The notes beneath the pieces were generated by a model. That model was not told the origin of the DNA. It saw nothing but the letters and a program-made list of their open reading frames with translations, and did not search any database. Of a stretch of 64,000 bases of DNA, positions 22,782-31,325 are shown one piece after another. How positions within the stretch are numbered: the first letter of the stretch is position 1; each line of letters starts with the position of its first letter. The stretch is from positions 33,233-97,232 of the forward strand of contig ONLY01000006.1 of assembly GCA_900318775.1 (NCBI GenBank), read 5' to 3'. Position numbers and translations under genes: made by a program. The DNA is from an uncultured Prevotellaceae bacterium. Its GTDB lineage: Bacteria > Bacteroidota > Bacteroidia > Bacteroidales > Bacteroidaceae.

Positions 22782-23918
22782 TTATTTCATCCAGTAGCCT
22801 TTAGGCCAGTTGTTGCTCATTCTTTCGCGTGCCATGCTCTTGAAGTCCTCCACGATGTCCATTGGAGAAGAAACCATGCCGCCAGAACGTCCAGAGTGGA
22901 ACACGGTAGCCTGTCCTTCCGTGGCAAGGCGCACGTCTTTAATCATCTGGCCCTCACACTGCTCCACGCAGAGGATGCTCTTGATGCGCTCCGAGAGTTC
23001 GCTGATAATCTTATTAGGGAAAGGCCAAAGAGTCTTTGGACGCAGCATGCCCACCTTTATGCCTGCCTCTTGCAGCAGGTCGATAGCCTTCATGCTAATG
23101 CGTGATGAGATGCCGTAAGCCACGATAAGGTATTCGGTGTCATCACCCACCTTATACAGTTCATAATCCACTTCTTCAGCCTCCACTTGGCGATACTTGG
23201 CCGCCATCTTCTGGTTGCGGTCCTCCATCACTTGAGGGTCAAGCTCTAGAGTGGACATGAAGTTGTACTTTCTGTTTTTCAGGCCGATACCGTTTGTTGC
23301 CCAAGGACATTGCTTGGCAATCTCCTCGTCTGTGCGGCGAGGACGGAAAGGAGGCAGCTCCACTTTCTCCATCATCTGGCCCAGCACACCGTCTGAGAGG
23401 ATGATGACAGGCATTCTCCATTTGAACGTCAGTTCAGCAGCCTTGCCCATACAGTCACACATCTCCTGCACGCTGTTGGGTGCCAGCACGATGGTGTTGT
23501 AGTCGCCATTGCCGCCGCCATACACAGCCTGATAGTAGTCAGCCTGTCCAGGCTGGATGGTGCCGAGACCTGGACCGCCGCGGCCTACGCTGACAATCAC
23601 GCCAGGCAGCTCGTTGCCAGCCATGTAGCTGATACCTTCCTGCATCAGTGCGATGCCAGGTGACGAGCTGGAGGTGAACGCCAGCTTGCCTGTACAGCCA
23701 GCGCCATACAGCATATTGATAGAAGCCAGCTCGCTCTCTGCCTGAAGCACCACCATGCCAGTGGTCTCCCAGGGCTTGTCAACAGCCAGCGTTTCCAACA
23801 CTTCACTTTGTGGGGTGATAGGGTAGCCAAAGAAACCGTCATATCCATAGCGGATAGCGGCTTTAGCAATCACTTCGTTGCCTTTCAGCAACACAATGTC
23901 TTTTTGCTCGTTGTCCAT
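22782..23918 (-). CDS. vorB: 2-oxoacid:ferredoxin oxidoreductase, alpha subunit (VorB type)
   Basis: A 378-residue pyrimidine-binding subunit. GYDGFFGYPITPQSEVLE and the VLQAESELASINMLYGAG segment with the expected glutamate are characteristic, as is TSSSSPGIALMQEG. The C-terminal domain II region has VAYGISSRISMKAIDLL. The family is usually annotated as 3-methyl-2-oxobutanoate dehydrogenase subunit VorB, so a branched-chain substrate (supplying isobutyryl- or isovaleryl-CoA) is plausible but unproven. The ATG at 23918 starts two bases after the ferredoxin gene's stop. Confidence 0.92.
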   Translation of the reverse strand: MDNEQKDIVLLKGNEVIAKAAIRYGYDGFFGYPITPQSEVLETLAVDKPWETTGMVVLQAESELASINMLYGAGCTGKLAFTSSSSPGIALMQEGISYMAGNELPGVIVSVGRGGPGLGTIQPGQADYYQAVYGGGNGDYNTIVLAPNSVQEMCDCMGKAAELTFKWRMPVIILSDGVLGQMMEKVELPPFRPRRTDEEIAKQCPWATNGIGLKNRKYNFMSTLELDPQVMEDRNQKMAAKYRQVEAEEVDYELYKVGDDTEYLIVAYGISSRISMKAIDLLQEAGIKVGMLRPKTLWPFPNKIISELSERIKSILCVEQCEGQMIKDVRLATEGQATVFHSGRSGGMVSSPMDIVEDFKSMARERMSNNWPKGYWMK

Positions 23919-23920
23919 CT

Positions 23921-24148
23921 TTACTCCTCCTTCTTTCTGTAAACCGTGATGCATCCGTCGGGGCATACAATGGCGCAACTCGTACAGCCGTTGCACTTTT
24001 CCCAATCGGTCTGTTCTGCATAGTTGTAACCTTTGTGGTTGACGGTACTGCTCAGTGTGACAAGATGTAACGGGCAAGCTATCGTGCAGAGGTTGCAGCC
24101 CTTGCAACGCTCGATGTCAACAACGATAGCGCCTCTCATTTTTGCCAT
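23921..24148 (-). CDS. 2-oxoacid:ferredoxin oxidoreductase, 2[4Fe-4S] ferredoxin subunit
   Basis: A 75-residue protein with two ferredoxin motifs, CKGCNLCTIACP and CNGCTSCAIVCPDGC, each able to hold a [4Fe-4S] cluster. It would carry electrons from the TPP site to soluble ferredoxin. It directly precedes the alpha subunit gene. A second possible ATG three codons in does not change the call. Confidence 0.93.
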   Translation of the reverse strand: MAKMRGAIVVDIERCKGCNLCTIACPLHLVTLSSTVNHKGYNYAEQTDWEKCNGCTSCAIVCPDGCITVYRKKEE

Positions 24149-24222
24149 ATAATTAGTTTTTTGATGTTATCGCTTCTCGGAAATAGCCAAAGAGATTTAT
24201 TCGCTTCTTCCCTTTTCTATCT

Positions 24223-24402
24223 TTATGGGTTGTATTGGTCTTTATTGTAGAACTCCACAATGTTCATTGTCATCTTTCTCAGTTCCACGGCTTCAGATGT
24301 GGGGTTCAGTTTGATGGCTTCGGCATAGGAATCAAGGCACGCCTTCCAGTCCATGCGGGCATACGCCTCCTTGCCTTTTGCTATCCAGTCCGCTTCGGTC
24401 AT
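24223..24402 (-). CDS. 59-residue single-TPR protein heading the oxidoreductase operon
   Basis: A short frame begins MTEADWIAKGKEAYARMDW and ends FYNKDQYNP. The central part (ACLDSYAEAIKLNPTSEAVE) fits one tetratricopeptide repeat, including the A-Y-A...A-I-x-L-x-P spacing. No signal peptide is present, so it is cytosolic. It lies 74 bases upstream of the ferredoxin gene on the same strand. As I recall, similar tiny TPR proteins precede this oxidoreductase in other Bacteroidetes, which suggests an assembly or docking partner; that role is inferred. Confidence 0.75.
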   Translation of the reverse strand: MTEADWIAKGKEAYARMDWKACLDSYAEAIKLNPTSEAVELRKMTMNIVEFYNKDQYNP

Positions 24403-24449
24403 TCGTTCGTTTCTTTAGGTTAGTTCTTTCCCTTCTTTAGAGTTCTCCA

Positions 24450-24521
24450 TTTCCTCCCCAGGGGAGGTCAGGAGGGGCTCCCAATTGTCAATTGTCAATT
24501 ATCAATTGCCAACTGTCAACT
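24450..24521. repeat. Palindromic-arm fragment followed by a CAATTGT tandem repeat
   Basis: 24450-24479 (CCTCCCCAGGGGAGG then AGGAGGGGCT) is a fragment of the GC-rich element. It is followed at 24482-24521 by degenerate seven- to ten-base repeats of CAATTGT/CAATTGCC/CAACTGT. The stop codon of the acyl-CoA synthetase gene lies in the last repeat. The same motif family recurs inside the Sfp-type gene at 28951-28990. Confidence 0.75.
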
Positions 24522-26198
24522 CTTCTTCGCGTCGTTCTCTCGAATCTCCACACGGCGAATCTTTCCCGAATGCGTCTTGGGCAGTTCGTCCACAAACTCG
24601 ATGATGCGTGGGTATTTGTAAGGAGCGGTTGTTCTCTTCACGTGGTCTTGCAACTCCTTCACCAAATCCTCGTTCGCCCGGTCTTTCCATTCCTTGCCCA
24701 GCACGATGGTAGCCTTCACCACCATGCCGCGGATGTCGTCAGGCACACCGGTGATGGCACATTCCACCACAGATGGGTGAGTCATCAGCGCACTTTCCAC
24801 CTCGAACGGGCCGATGCGGTAGCCGCTTGACTTGATGACGTCATCAGCTCTGCCCACAAACCAGAAGTAACCGTCCTCGTCCTTGTAGGCCAAGTCGCCT
24901 GTGAAGTAGAAGCCATCATGCCAGCTCTTCTTCGTCTCTTCATCGTTGTGGTAGTATTCACAGCACAGGCCGATAGGCTTCTTCTGGTCGGTGCGGATGG
25001 CAATCTGTCCTTCCTCGCCCACCTTCGCCTCGCTTCCGTCGGCTTTCAGCAAGTGGATGTCATATTGTGGCATCGGCTTGCCCATCGAACCTGGCTTCGT
25101 CTTCATCCATGGTGTTGTGGCAATCAGACACGTCGTTTCGCTCTGTCCAAAGCCCTCTCTTATCTCCAATCCTGTGATTTCAAGGAACTTGTCATATACA
25201 GCAGAGTTCAGCGCCTCGCCAGCCGTAGTCACATTCTCCAGCGAGCTGAGGTCGAAACGGCTCAAATCCTCGCGAATCATGAAGCGGTAGATAGTAGGAG
25301 GTGCGCAGAAGCTGGTGATGCGGTACTGTCCCACCTTCTCCAAAATGTCGGCAGCGTGGAATTTCTCGTGGTCGTACACAAACAACGTAGCGCCGGCAAT
25401 CCATTGTCCGTACATCTTGCCCCATGTGGCCTTGGCCCATCCCGTGTCGGCCACCGTCAGGTGCAGGCTGCCCATGTGCAAGTCGTGCCAAAAAGCAGCT
25501 GTGCCGATATGTCCCAGTGGGTAGGTGTGGTCGTGGATGGCCATCTTAGGCTCTCCGTTCGTGCCCGAAGTGAAGTACATGAGGAGGAAGTCGTTGGAGT
25601 TTGTCACGCGCTTTCCCTTGTATTCGGGAGCGTTCTTCACGCCAGCCTTGAAGTCATCCCATCCCTCTGGCACGATAGGGCCAATGCTGATGCGGTGCTT
25701 CAGCGTGGGCCTTTCAGTGTATGCCTCGTTGATATGCTCCAGTATCTCTTCGTCGCCCGTGGCAACAATTGCCTTCACGTCCGCGCACTTCATGCGGTAC
25801 ACAAGGTCTTTCTTCGTCAGCAGGAAAGAGGCGGGAATAGCCACTGCGCCAATCTTGTGCAGCGCCAGCATGGTGAGCCAGAACTGATACCGGCGCTTCA
25901 TGATGAGCATCACGAAATCGCCCTTGCCAATGCCCAGTGAGAGCAGGTAGCTCGCCACCTTGTTCGATTCGCGGCGGATGTCGGCAAAGGTGAATCGGCG
26001 TTCGATGCCCTTGTCGTTGCACCATAACAGCGCCAGGCGGTCAGGTGTCTCTTCTGCCCAGACGTCCATTACGTCATAGGCGAAATTGAAGTTCTCGGGA
26101 ATGACAAACTCAAAGTTCTTCTCGAAATCTTCTTGTGAAGTGAAGCTAGATTGCTTGAGAAATCTATCAAGCATGGTATTGGTCTTGTTCTTACTCAT
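24516..26198 (-). CDS. Acyl-CoA synthetase (ANL superfamily, AMP-forming)
   Basis: A 560-residue adenylate-forming enzyme that activates a carboxylic acid to acyl-CoA. The phosphate-binding loop YFTSGTNGEPKMAIHDH, the A5 motif GFGQSETT, the A7 motif FYFTGDLAYKDEDGYFWFVGR, the hinge and the C-terminal lysine motif LPKTHSGKIRR are all present. It resembles medium-chain or acetyl-CoA synthetase-like proteins; the acid is not determined. The start at 26198 (MSKNK) follows a good promoter. It lies upstream of, and in line with, the 2-oxoacid oxidoreductase genes, so acyl-CoA metabolism may be shared. The stop codon falls in a short tandem repeat. Confidence 0.9.
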   Translation of the reverse strand: MSKNKTNTMLDRFLKQSSFTSQEDFEKNFEFVIPENFNFAYDVMDVWAEETPDRLALLWCNDKGIERRFTFADIRRESNKVASYLLSLGIGKGDFVMLIMKRRYQFWLTMLALHKIGAVAIPASFLLTKKDLVYRMKCADVKAIVATGDEEILEHINEAYTERPTLKHRISIGPIVPEGWDDFKAGVKNAPEYKGKRVTNSNDFLLMYFTSGTNGEPKMAIHDHTYPLGHIGTAAFWHDLHMGSLHLTVADTGWAKATWGKMYGQWIAGATLFVYDHEKFHAADILEKVGQYRITSFCAPPTIYRFMIREDLSRFDLSSLENVTTAGEALNSAVYDKFLEITGLEIREGFGQSETTCLIATTPWMKTKPGSMGKPMPQYDIHLLKADGSEAKVGEEGQIAIRTDQKKPIGLCCEYYHNDEETKKSWHDGFYFTGDLAYKDEDGYFWFVGRADDVIKSSGYRIGPFEVESALMTHPSVVECAITGVPDDIRGMVVKATIVLGKEWKDRANEDLVKELQDHVKRTTAPYKYPRIIEFVDELPKTHSGKIRRVEIRENDAKKS

Positions 26199-26240
26199 AT
26201 AAAAATGCACACATGCGCACAATGCGCCTCTTTTCGGATT

Positions 26241-26272
26241 CAAAATTACCAACAAATAGTGTTTCGGGCAAA
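26241..26272 (-). promoter_or_regulatory. Promoter of the acyl-CoA synthetase gene
   Basis: On the minus strand TTTG at 26272-26269, a 20-base spacer and TAATTTTG at 26248-26241, about 40 bases before the chosen ATG. Confidence 0.8.
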
Positions 26273-26330
26273 TAAAAAAGGCGTAATTATGAGCGTTTTA
26301 CACATACTTTTACATTCTGTGTAAAAATGA

Positions 26331-26366
26331 AAGAAAAAAAATGCACACCCTAAAAAATGGTGTGCA
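26331..26366 (-). terminator. Terminator of the histidine kinase gene
   Basis: TGCACACC (26342-26349) pairs with GGTGTGCA (26359-26366). On the minus strand the hairpin is followed by a run of eight U's, 45 bases past the kinase stop. Confidence 0.8.
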
Positions 26367-26409
26367 AAACGTGTGCTTGCGAGTGGTGTATTGGAACAAT
26401 TTGTCGTGC

Positions 26410-27585
26410 TTATAGGACAGAAAGGGGTGTTCCGTGCGTGAACTCACGTTGTGTGCGGTTTTGGTAGAACGATGCATGCAGCGGAATGGTGAACGTGATT
26501 GAGGTGCCCACATGCTGTTCGCTGTCCACCTTGATGGTGCCGTTCCATAGCGTCACCAGGCCTTTCACCACGCTCATGCCAAGGCCTGTGCCGGGCACAA
26601 AGCTGTCGCCCTTGTAGAAGCGGTCGAATATATGGCGCACGCTGTCCTGGCTCATGCCGGCTCCGGTGTCCTTCACCGTGATGACAGCGTGCTCGCTGCT
26701 CTTGTGGCAATACACATCTATGTGTCCATGTTCGGTGTACTTGCAGGAATTGTCGAGAATCTGTTTCAGCACCAGCGATATCTTCTGTTCGTCGCCGTGC
26801 AGGATGATGTTGGCTTCGGTGTTGTGGTAAGCCATCTCCACATCAGGCTTTCTCATCGGCTTGGCCTCTTCCACCACCTTTTTCAGCAGTTCGTTGATGT
26901 CAAGCAGGTTGCGATGGAGCTCCACTTCGTTGGACTCCAGCTTTGACAGTTCGATTACATCGTCGATGATTTGCAGCAGCAGTTTTCCGCTTGTTTGCAC
27001 CGCGCCGAGGCACTGCATGCGTTCTTCTATGGTTTCGCTGTGTGCCATGATGGTGGAGAAGCCCAGAATGGAGTTCAGCGGTGTGCGGAACTCGTGCGTC
27101 ATGTTCGCTAGGAAGTTTGTCTTGATTAAGTTGGCTTGCTCAGCCTTCCGGCGCGCCTCTATCATGGCTGTTTCAGCAGCTTTTCTTTCTTGGATGATGG
27201 TGGTGGCGCCCACTACGATAGTTGCCTCGCCTTTTCTGTTGTGTTTCTTGGCTATCAGGTTCGTCTCGGTCCACAGCGCCTCATGGTACTCGTTGATGTG
27301 CACTGGCATCTGGAAACTGGCTCGGTTGGCCATGCCGTTCCTGATTTTGCGGTAAATCTCCAGCACCTCTTCGCGGAAAGAGGGCACGATGCTTTGGGTG
27401 AGCTCCTCAAAGCTTTGTTTGTGCAGGAGAGTTCCGTTGGTGTATTTGGGGTCAATAAAAGAAAGGTTGGTTGTGAGGACATTCTTCTGCATGTCCAGTT
27501 TCCACGGAATCGTGTTGAGCGAGTGCAACACTTCTGACATGTAACTCTCGTCTAGGAAATCTTTCAGCTCTTGTATCTCATTCAT
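26410..27585 (-). CDS. Cytosolic sensor histidine kinase (orphan)
   Basis: A 391-residue protein lacking membrane segments. Residues about 1-150 form a PAS-like sensory region. The phosphoacceptor motif is FLANMTHEFRTPLNSILGFS, followed by the ATPase domain: N-box LVLKQILDNSCKYTEHG, G1 DTGAGM, F-box IFDRFYKG and G2 GTGLGMSVV. The start MNEIQELKDF at 27585 is preferred over upstream in-frame codons. No response regulator is adjacent, so the partner is encoded elsewhere. A TACCTTTG -7 motif lies at 27725-27732 on the minus strand; I see no matching -33. Confidence 0.88.
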   Translation of the reverse strand: MNEIQELKDFLDESYMSEVLHSLNTIPWKLDMQKNVLTTNLSFIDPKYTNGTLLHKQSFEELTQSIVPSFREEVLEIYRKIRNGMANRASFQMPVHINEYHEALWTETNLIAKKHNRKGEATIVVGATTIIQERKAAETAMIEARRKAEQANLIKTNFLANMTHEFRTPLNSILGFSTIMAHSETIEERMQCLGAVQTSGKLLLQIIDDVIELSKLESNEVELHRNLLDINELLKKVVEEAKPMRKPDVEMAYHNTEANIILHGDEQKISLVLKQILDNSCKYTEHGHIDVYCHKSSEHAVITVKDTGAGMSQDSVRHIFDRFYKGDSFVPGTGLGMSVVKGLVTLWNGTIKVDSEQHVGTSITFTIPLHASFYQNRTQREFTHGTPLSVL

Positions 27586-27765
27586 AAGTGTGTATATGCT
27601 CTGTTCTGCCAACTTGTCCCGTTGGGAGCTGCCACATGGCACTCCCGGCACGAGAGAAACTGCAGATAGCGTCTTTGGGCAATTTGATAACGGTCTTAGT
27701 TCGTAAATAATGATAAAATTGTGGCAAAGGTACTTCTTTTCATTTTATTTTCCTAATTTTGTGGC

Positions 27766-28593
27766 ATGAAAAAGTTCAATATATTTCCGAAAGATAAAAT
27801 GCGGCTCAACAATATCGTGGGTAACTCGGATTCACGTGCAGGTCGGGTGTTTGACATCGTGGTGATGGTGGCTATCATCATCAGTTTGCTTGTCGCTTTT
27901 GTGGAGACACAGCCAGCGGTGGTAGGTCGGTTCAAGGACGTGCTTACGGTGCTGGAATATGTGCTCACCATCTTCTTCACCCTTGAGTACATCCTGCGCA
28001 TCTATTGCTCGTCTAAGCCTCGGAACTATATTTTCAGTTTTTTTGGCATCATAGACCTTCTGGCCACGCTGCCTCTCTACCTTTCTTTTATTCCTTGCCT
28101 TTCCAGCGCACGCTATCTGTTTATTCTCCGTGTGTTCCGTCTCACCCGCATCTTCCGCGTGCTCAAGCTCTTCGCTTTTATCAATGAGGGCTACCTGCTC
28201 ATGCAGAGCATACGCCTCAGCCTGCGGAAGATACTGGTGTACTTTCTCTTTGTCATCATCCTCGTGATTATACTGGGCACGCTGATGTTTATGGTGGAAG
28301 GTGGGCAGCCAGGCACGCAGTTCACCGACCTCGGCGCCAGCATCTACTGGGCCATTGTCACGCTCACCACGGTGGGCTATGGCGACATAACTCCCGTTAC
28401 TCTCGTCGGACGTTTCCTTTCAGGCATTGTCATGATATTGGGCTACACCATCATCGCTGTGCCTACAGGCATCGTGTCTGCCACCATGATTGACGAGACC
28501 AAGCGTCGGGGCAGGGACGGGCGTTGTCCCCGTTGCAACGAGAAGACGGACCTCAAGGCAAACTATTGCCAGCATTGCGGGGAAAGGCTGTGA
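27766..28593 (+). CDS. Voltage-gated-type potassium channel with a C-terminal zinc ribbon
   Basis: A 275-residue, six-transmembrane ion channel. Segments S1-S3 span about residues 27-110. The S4 voltage-sensor helix has regularly spaced arginines (ILRVFRLTRIFRVLKL). The pore loop holds the K+ selectivity filter TLTTVGYGDITP, between S5 (about 157-178) and S6 (about 217-240). After S6 a short cytosolic tail ends in RCPRCNEKTDLKANYCQHCG, a CxxC-x13-CxxC zinc ribbon. The tail is unusual beside classical KvAP-like channels, though similar ones may exist in Bacteroidetes. A TAATTTTG at 27754-27761 would leave almost no leader, so either the mRNA is near-leaderless or that motif is not the promoter. 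Confidence 0.9.
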   Translation: MKKFNIFPKDKMRLNNIVGNSDSRAGRVFDIVVMVAIIISLLVAFVETQPAVVGRFKDVLTVLEYVLTIFFTLEYILRIYCSSKPRNYIFSFFGIIDLLATLPLYLSFIPCLSSARYLFILRVFRLTRIFRVLKLFAFINEGYLLMQSIRLSLRKILVYFLFVIILVIILGTLMFMVEGGQPGTQFTDLGASIYWAIVTLTTVGYGDITPVTLVGRFLSGIVMILGYTIIAVPTGIVSATMIDETKRRGRDGRCPRCNEKTDLKANYCQHCGERL

Positions 28594-28693
28594 TAGTTGA
28601 TAGTTGACAGTTTGTACTCATTGCTCAACTATCGTCCTGCGCGTAGCGCTTAACTTCCCCTTTAACTCCCATTTTAACTCCCCATTATTAATA

Positions 28694-29353
28694 ATGTGTT
28701 ATCGGTTATTCATAAAAGACGACCTCGATGCCATCACGCCAGAAGAGCTGGAGGAGGCCATTGACGCTCTTCCTGAATGGCGGCGGGAGAAGGCCTTGCG
28801 CTTCAAGCATGAGCAGGGGCGCAAGGAATGTGCCTATTCCTATCTCCTCCTGTGTCAAGCCTTAAGGGAAGTCTATGGCATCACCGAGCAGCCCCAGTTC
28901 TCCATTGGAGAGCACGGAAAACCCTCCCTTGTCTTTGATGCCTCTCCGTATGGCAATTCTCAGTTGTCAATTGCCCATTGTCAATTCAATGACCCTCCCG
29001 TCTCCGGCATTCACTTCAACCTTTCTCATTGCAAATCGGCCATTGCCTGTGTGGTGGCTCCCTTTGCTGTGGGTGTGGACATTGAGCGCATTGGCCGTTA
29101 TGATGAGGCTCTTGCCCGTCATGTGCTCAACGATCAAGAGTTTTCCACCGTGCAGCAAGCGTCCGACCCGCAGTTGGCTTTCACCCGCTACTGGACACAG
29201 AAGGAGGCCATCGTCAAGCTCACGGGACGTGGCATTGACGATGACCTCAAAAACATTCTCCTTAAATATAAAGATGTGGCACTCCGTACGGAGGAATACC
29301 CCGATGAGGGTTACGTCTTGACCGTGGCTTCCTACACCTCAAAAACGGTGTGA
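28694..29353 (+). CDS. Sfp-type 4'-phosphopantetheinyl transferase
   Basis: A 219-residue enzyme that moves phosphopantetheine from CoA to a carrier protein serine. Family motifs: FNLSHCKSAIACVV, GVDIERIGRYDEALARHVL with the magnesium-binding Asp/Glu, and FTRYWTQKEAIVKLTGRGI. The start at 28694 (MCYRLFIKDD) is preferred. Residues about 87-105 (GNSQLSIAHCQFNDPPVSG) look inserted before the conserved HFNLSH strand, and the underlying DNA is the CAATTGT-type repeat also seen at 24482-24521. The C-terminus runs into a tandem palindrome array. Carrier target is unknown. Confidence 0.88.
   Translation: MCYRLFIKDDLDAITPEELEEAIDALPEWRREKALRFKHEQGRKECAYSYLLLCQALREVYGITEQPQFSIGEHGKPSLVFDASPYGNSQLSIAHCQFNDPPVSGIHFNLSHCKSAIACVVAPFAVGVDIERIGRYDEALARHVLNDQEFSTVQQASDPQLAFTRYWTQKEAIVKLTGRGIDDDLKNILLKYKDVALRTEEYPDEGYVLTVASYTSKTV
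28951..28990. repeat. CAATTGT-type repeat inside the Sfp-type gene
   Basis: The stretch holds CAATTCT, CAGTTGTCAATTGCC and CATTGTCAATTCAAT, matching the degenerate repeats at 24482-24521, and it codes for the extra segment of the transferase. A related run, ATAGTTGATAGTTGACAG, lies at 28596-28613 in the gap before the gene. Confidence 0.7.
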
Positions 29354-29412
29354 CTCACACCGGGGTAGGCGGTCTGAGTCACACCGGCACCCTCGGTCTG
29401 AGTCACACCGCC
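29342..29412. repeat. Three tandem CGGTGTGA/CTCACACCG palindromes at the 3' end of the Sfp-type gene
   Basis: GGTGTGACTCACACCG and two copies of GGTCTGAGTCACACCG are spaced by 24 bases. Each is a near-perfect palindrome. The first overlaps the stop codon of the transferase, so the last codons (SKTV) come from repeat DNA. Role unknown. Confidence 0.75.
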
Positions 29413-29433
29413 AAAGTGGTGCACAAAGGGCCT

Positions 29434-29474
29434 AAAAAAAGCGAGGGAGCATCCATGAACGGATGCTCCCTCGC
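29434..29474. terminator. Terminator between the Sfp-type gene and fhs
   Basis: GCGAGGGAGCATCC (29441-29454) pairs perfectly with GGATGCTCCCTCGC (29461-29474) around a six-base loop. Seven A's before it give a U run for the minus-strand fhs transcript. Confidence 0.9.
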
Positions 29475-29546
29475 TTGTGTATGTCAAGTGCTTGTTGACG
29501 CTCGGTTGTGCGTGTTCCTATGCAGCGGGCCGGAAGGTGCGTTCCC

Positions 29547-31214
29547 TTATGAGAGACCTTCTATTTCGCCGTTTACGATGTCGATGCGCTCTGCCTGTGG
29601 CGACTTTGACAGTCCTGGCATGCGCATGATGTCGCCTGCAATGGCTACAATCATCTCGGAACCAGAGTTGATGACCAGGTCACGGATGTGGACATTGAAG
29701 CCCGTGGGGCATCCGTAAAGGTTCTTGTCGGCAGAGAAGGAGTACTGCGTCTTGGCAATGCAGACAGGGTAGTGCTCCAGACCAATCTTCTGGATGCGCA
29801 GGAGCTGCTTCTCGGCAGCAGTGCTGTAGGTGACAGTGGCGGCTCCATAGATTTTCTTAGCGACTTTCTCAATCTTGGTCTTGATGTCATCGGTGTCGTC
29901 GTAGGTGAGGGTGAGAGGCTTCGAAGGCTTCTTCTCGATGGTGTCCACCACGACTTGCGCCAACTCGGTAGCGCCGGTTCCGCCTTCGAGGAAGGCATTG
30001 TTGATGGCGAAGCCCACACCAATGTGCTCGCAGTGGCGGCGCACGAGAGCCAGCTCCTCGTCGGTATCAGTGGCGTAGCGGTTGAAAGCTACAACCACGC
30101 TCTGTCCGAAACTCTGCATGTTGCGGATGTGGCGGTCGAGGTTCTCGCAACCTTTCACAAGGCCCTCCATGTCGGGCTCCTTGATGCGCTCAACGGGTAC
30201 ACCGCCGTGCATCTTCAGTCCCTGTGTGGTGGCAACGATGACAGTAAGCTTGGGCTGCAGACCGCTCTTGCGGCATTTGATGTTGAAGAACTTCTCGGCA
30301 CCCAGGTCAGCACCGAAGCCGGCTTCTGTCACTACATAGTCACCGTAGGTCATGGCCATGCGTGTGGCGATGACGGTGTTGCAGCCATGGGCTATGTTGG
30401 CGAACGGGCCACCATGCACGAAGGCTGGGGTCTGCTCGGTAGTTTGCACCAGGTTTGGCTTGATGGCGTCCAGAAGGAGCACAGTGATAGCTCCGTCCAC
30501 ACCCATGTCCTTCACACGGAAAGGCGTGTCGTCCATCTTGATGCCCAGAATGATGTTGCCAATGCGGCGGCGCAGGTCGTCAATGTCCTTGGCAAGGCAG
30601 AGGATAGCCATGATTTCAGAGGCGGGGGTGATGTCGAATCCCGTCTCGGCGATGAGTCCGTCTGACTTGGCTCCCAAGCCTGTGACCACGAAGCGGAGGT
30701 TGCGGTCGTTGATGTCGAGCACACGTTTCCAAAGCACTTCCTTGAGGGCGAAGCCTTCTTCGCGGTGCATGTAGATGTAGTTGTCAAGCAGAGCCGCAAT
30801 CATGTTGTTGGCAGACGTGACAGCGTGGAAATCGCCTGTGAAGTGGAGGTTGATCTTCTCCATCGGGAGCACTTGGGCATAGCCACCGCCAGCGGCACCG
30901 CCCTTCACACCGAAGCAGGGACCCAGCGAGGGCTCACGCAAGGCGCATATGGCATTCTTGCCCAGCTTGTTCAGTCCCAATGCCAAGCCAATGCTCACCG
31001 TTGTCTTGCCAATGCCAGCCTTGGTGGGGGTGATGGCCGTTACAAGGATGAGGTTGCTCTTCTTGACTTTCTCTTCGTTAATGAGCTGGTTGGGCACTTT
31101 GGCGATGTGTTTGCCATAGTGTTCAAGGGCATCTAAAGGCACGTTGATTTTGCGTGCCACCTCTTCAATGGGTGCGAGTTGACACTCGCGTGCAATTTCA
31201 ATGTCTGTTTTCAT
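29547..31214 (-). CDS. fhs: Formate--tetrahydrofolate ligase
   Basis: A 555-residue cytosolic enzyme forming 10-formyl-tetrahydrofolate from formate, ATP and tetrahydrofolate. The nucleotide-binding motif [34 protein letters not shown] and [14 protein letters not shown] are typical. Length is normal. The start at 31214 ([11 protein letters not shown]) is preferred. A TACCTTTG motif lies at 31248-31255 on the minus strand with a TTTG 18 bases further upstream, which falls inside the terminator hairpin of the neighbouring gene. It is a single-gene unit. Confidence 0.95.
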   Translation of the reverse strand: MKTDIEIARECQLAPIEEVARKINVPLDALEHYGKHIAKVPNQLINEEKVKKSNLILVTAITPTKAGIGKTTVSIGLALGLNKLGKNAICALREPSLGPCFGVKGGAAGGGYAQVLPMEKINLHFTGDFHAVTSANNMIAALLDNYIYMHREEGFALKEVLWKRVLDINDRNLRFVVTGLGAKSDGLIAETGFDITPASEIMAILCLAKDIDDLRRRIGNIILGIKMDDTPFRVKDMGVDGAITVLLLDAIKPNLVQTTEQTPAFVHGGPFANIAHGCNTVIATRMAMTYGDYVVTEAGFGADLGAEKFFNIKCRKSGLQPKLTVIVATTQGLKMHGGVPVERIKEPDMEGLVKGCENLDRHIRNMQSFGQSVVVAFNRYATDTDEELALVRRHCEHIGVGFAINNAFLEGGTGATELAQVVVDTIEKKPSKPLTLTYDDTDDIKTKIEKVAKKIYGAATVTYSTAAEKQLLRIQKIGLEHYPVCIAKTQYSFSADKNLYGCPTGFNVHIRDLVINSGSEMIVAIAGDIMRMPGLSKSPQAERIDIVNGEIEGLS

Positions 31215-31257
31215 GTTAGAGTAGAGGGCTAATTGTATTGTTGGTTGCAAAGGTAAT

Positions 31258-31288
31258 AAAAAAGGCACAAAGCCAAAAGCTTTGTGCC
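31258..31288 (-). terminator. Terminator of the 1229-residue protein gene
   Basis: GGCACAAAGC (31264-31273) pairs with GCTTTGTGCC (31279-31288) around five bases. On the minus strand a U run follows. The hairpin overlaps the probable -33 region of fhs. Confidence 0.85.
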
Positions 31289-31325
31289 AATTATTTAAGA
31301 GTTTAAGTAAGTCTTTTGTAGGACG

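Noticed and set aside
31215..31325. Riboswitch upstream of fhs
   Set aside because: The only clear structure is the terminator of the neighbouring gene; the leader is too short for a known tetrahydrofolate riboswitch.
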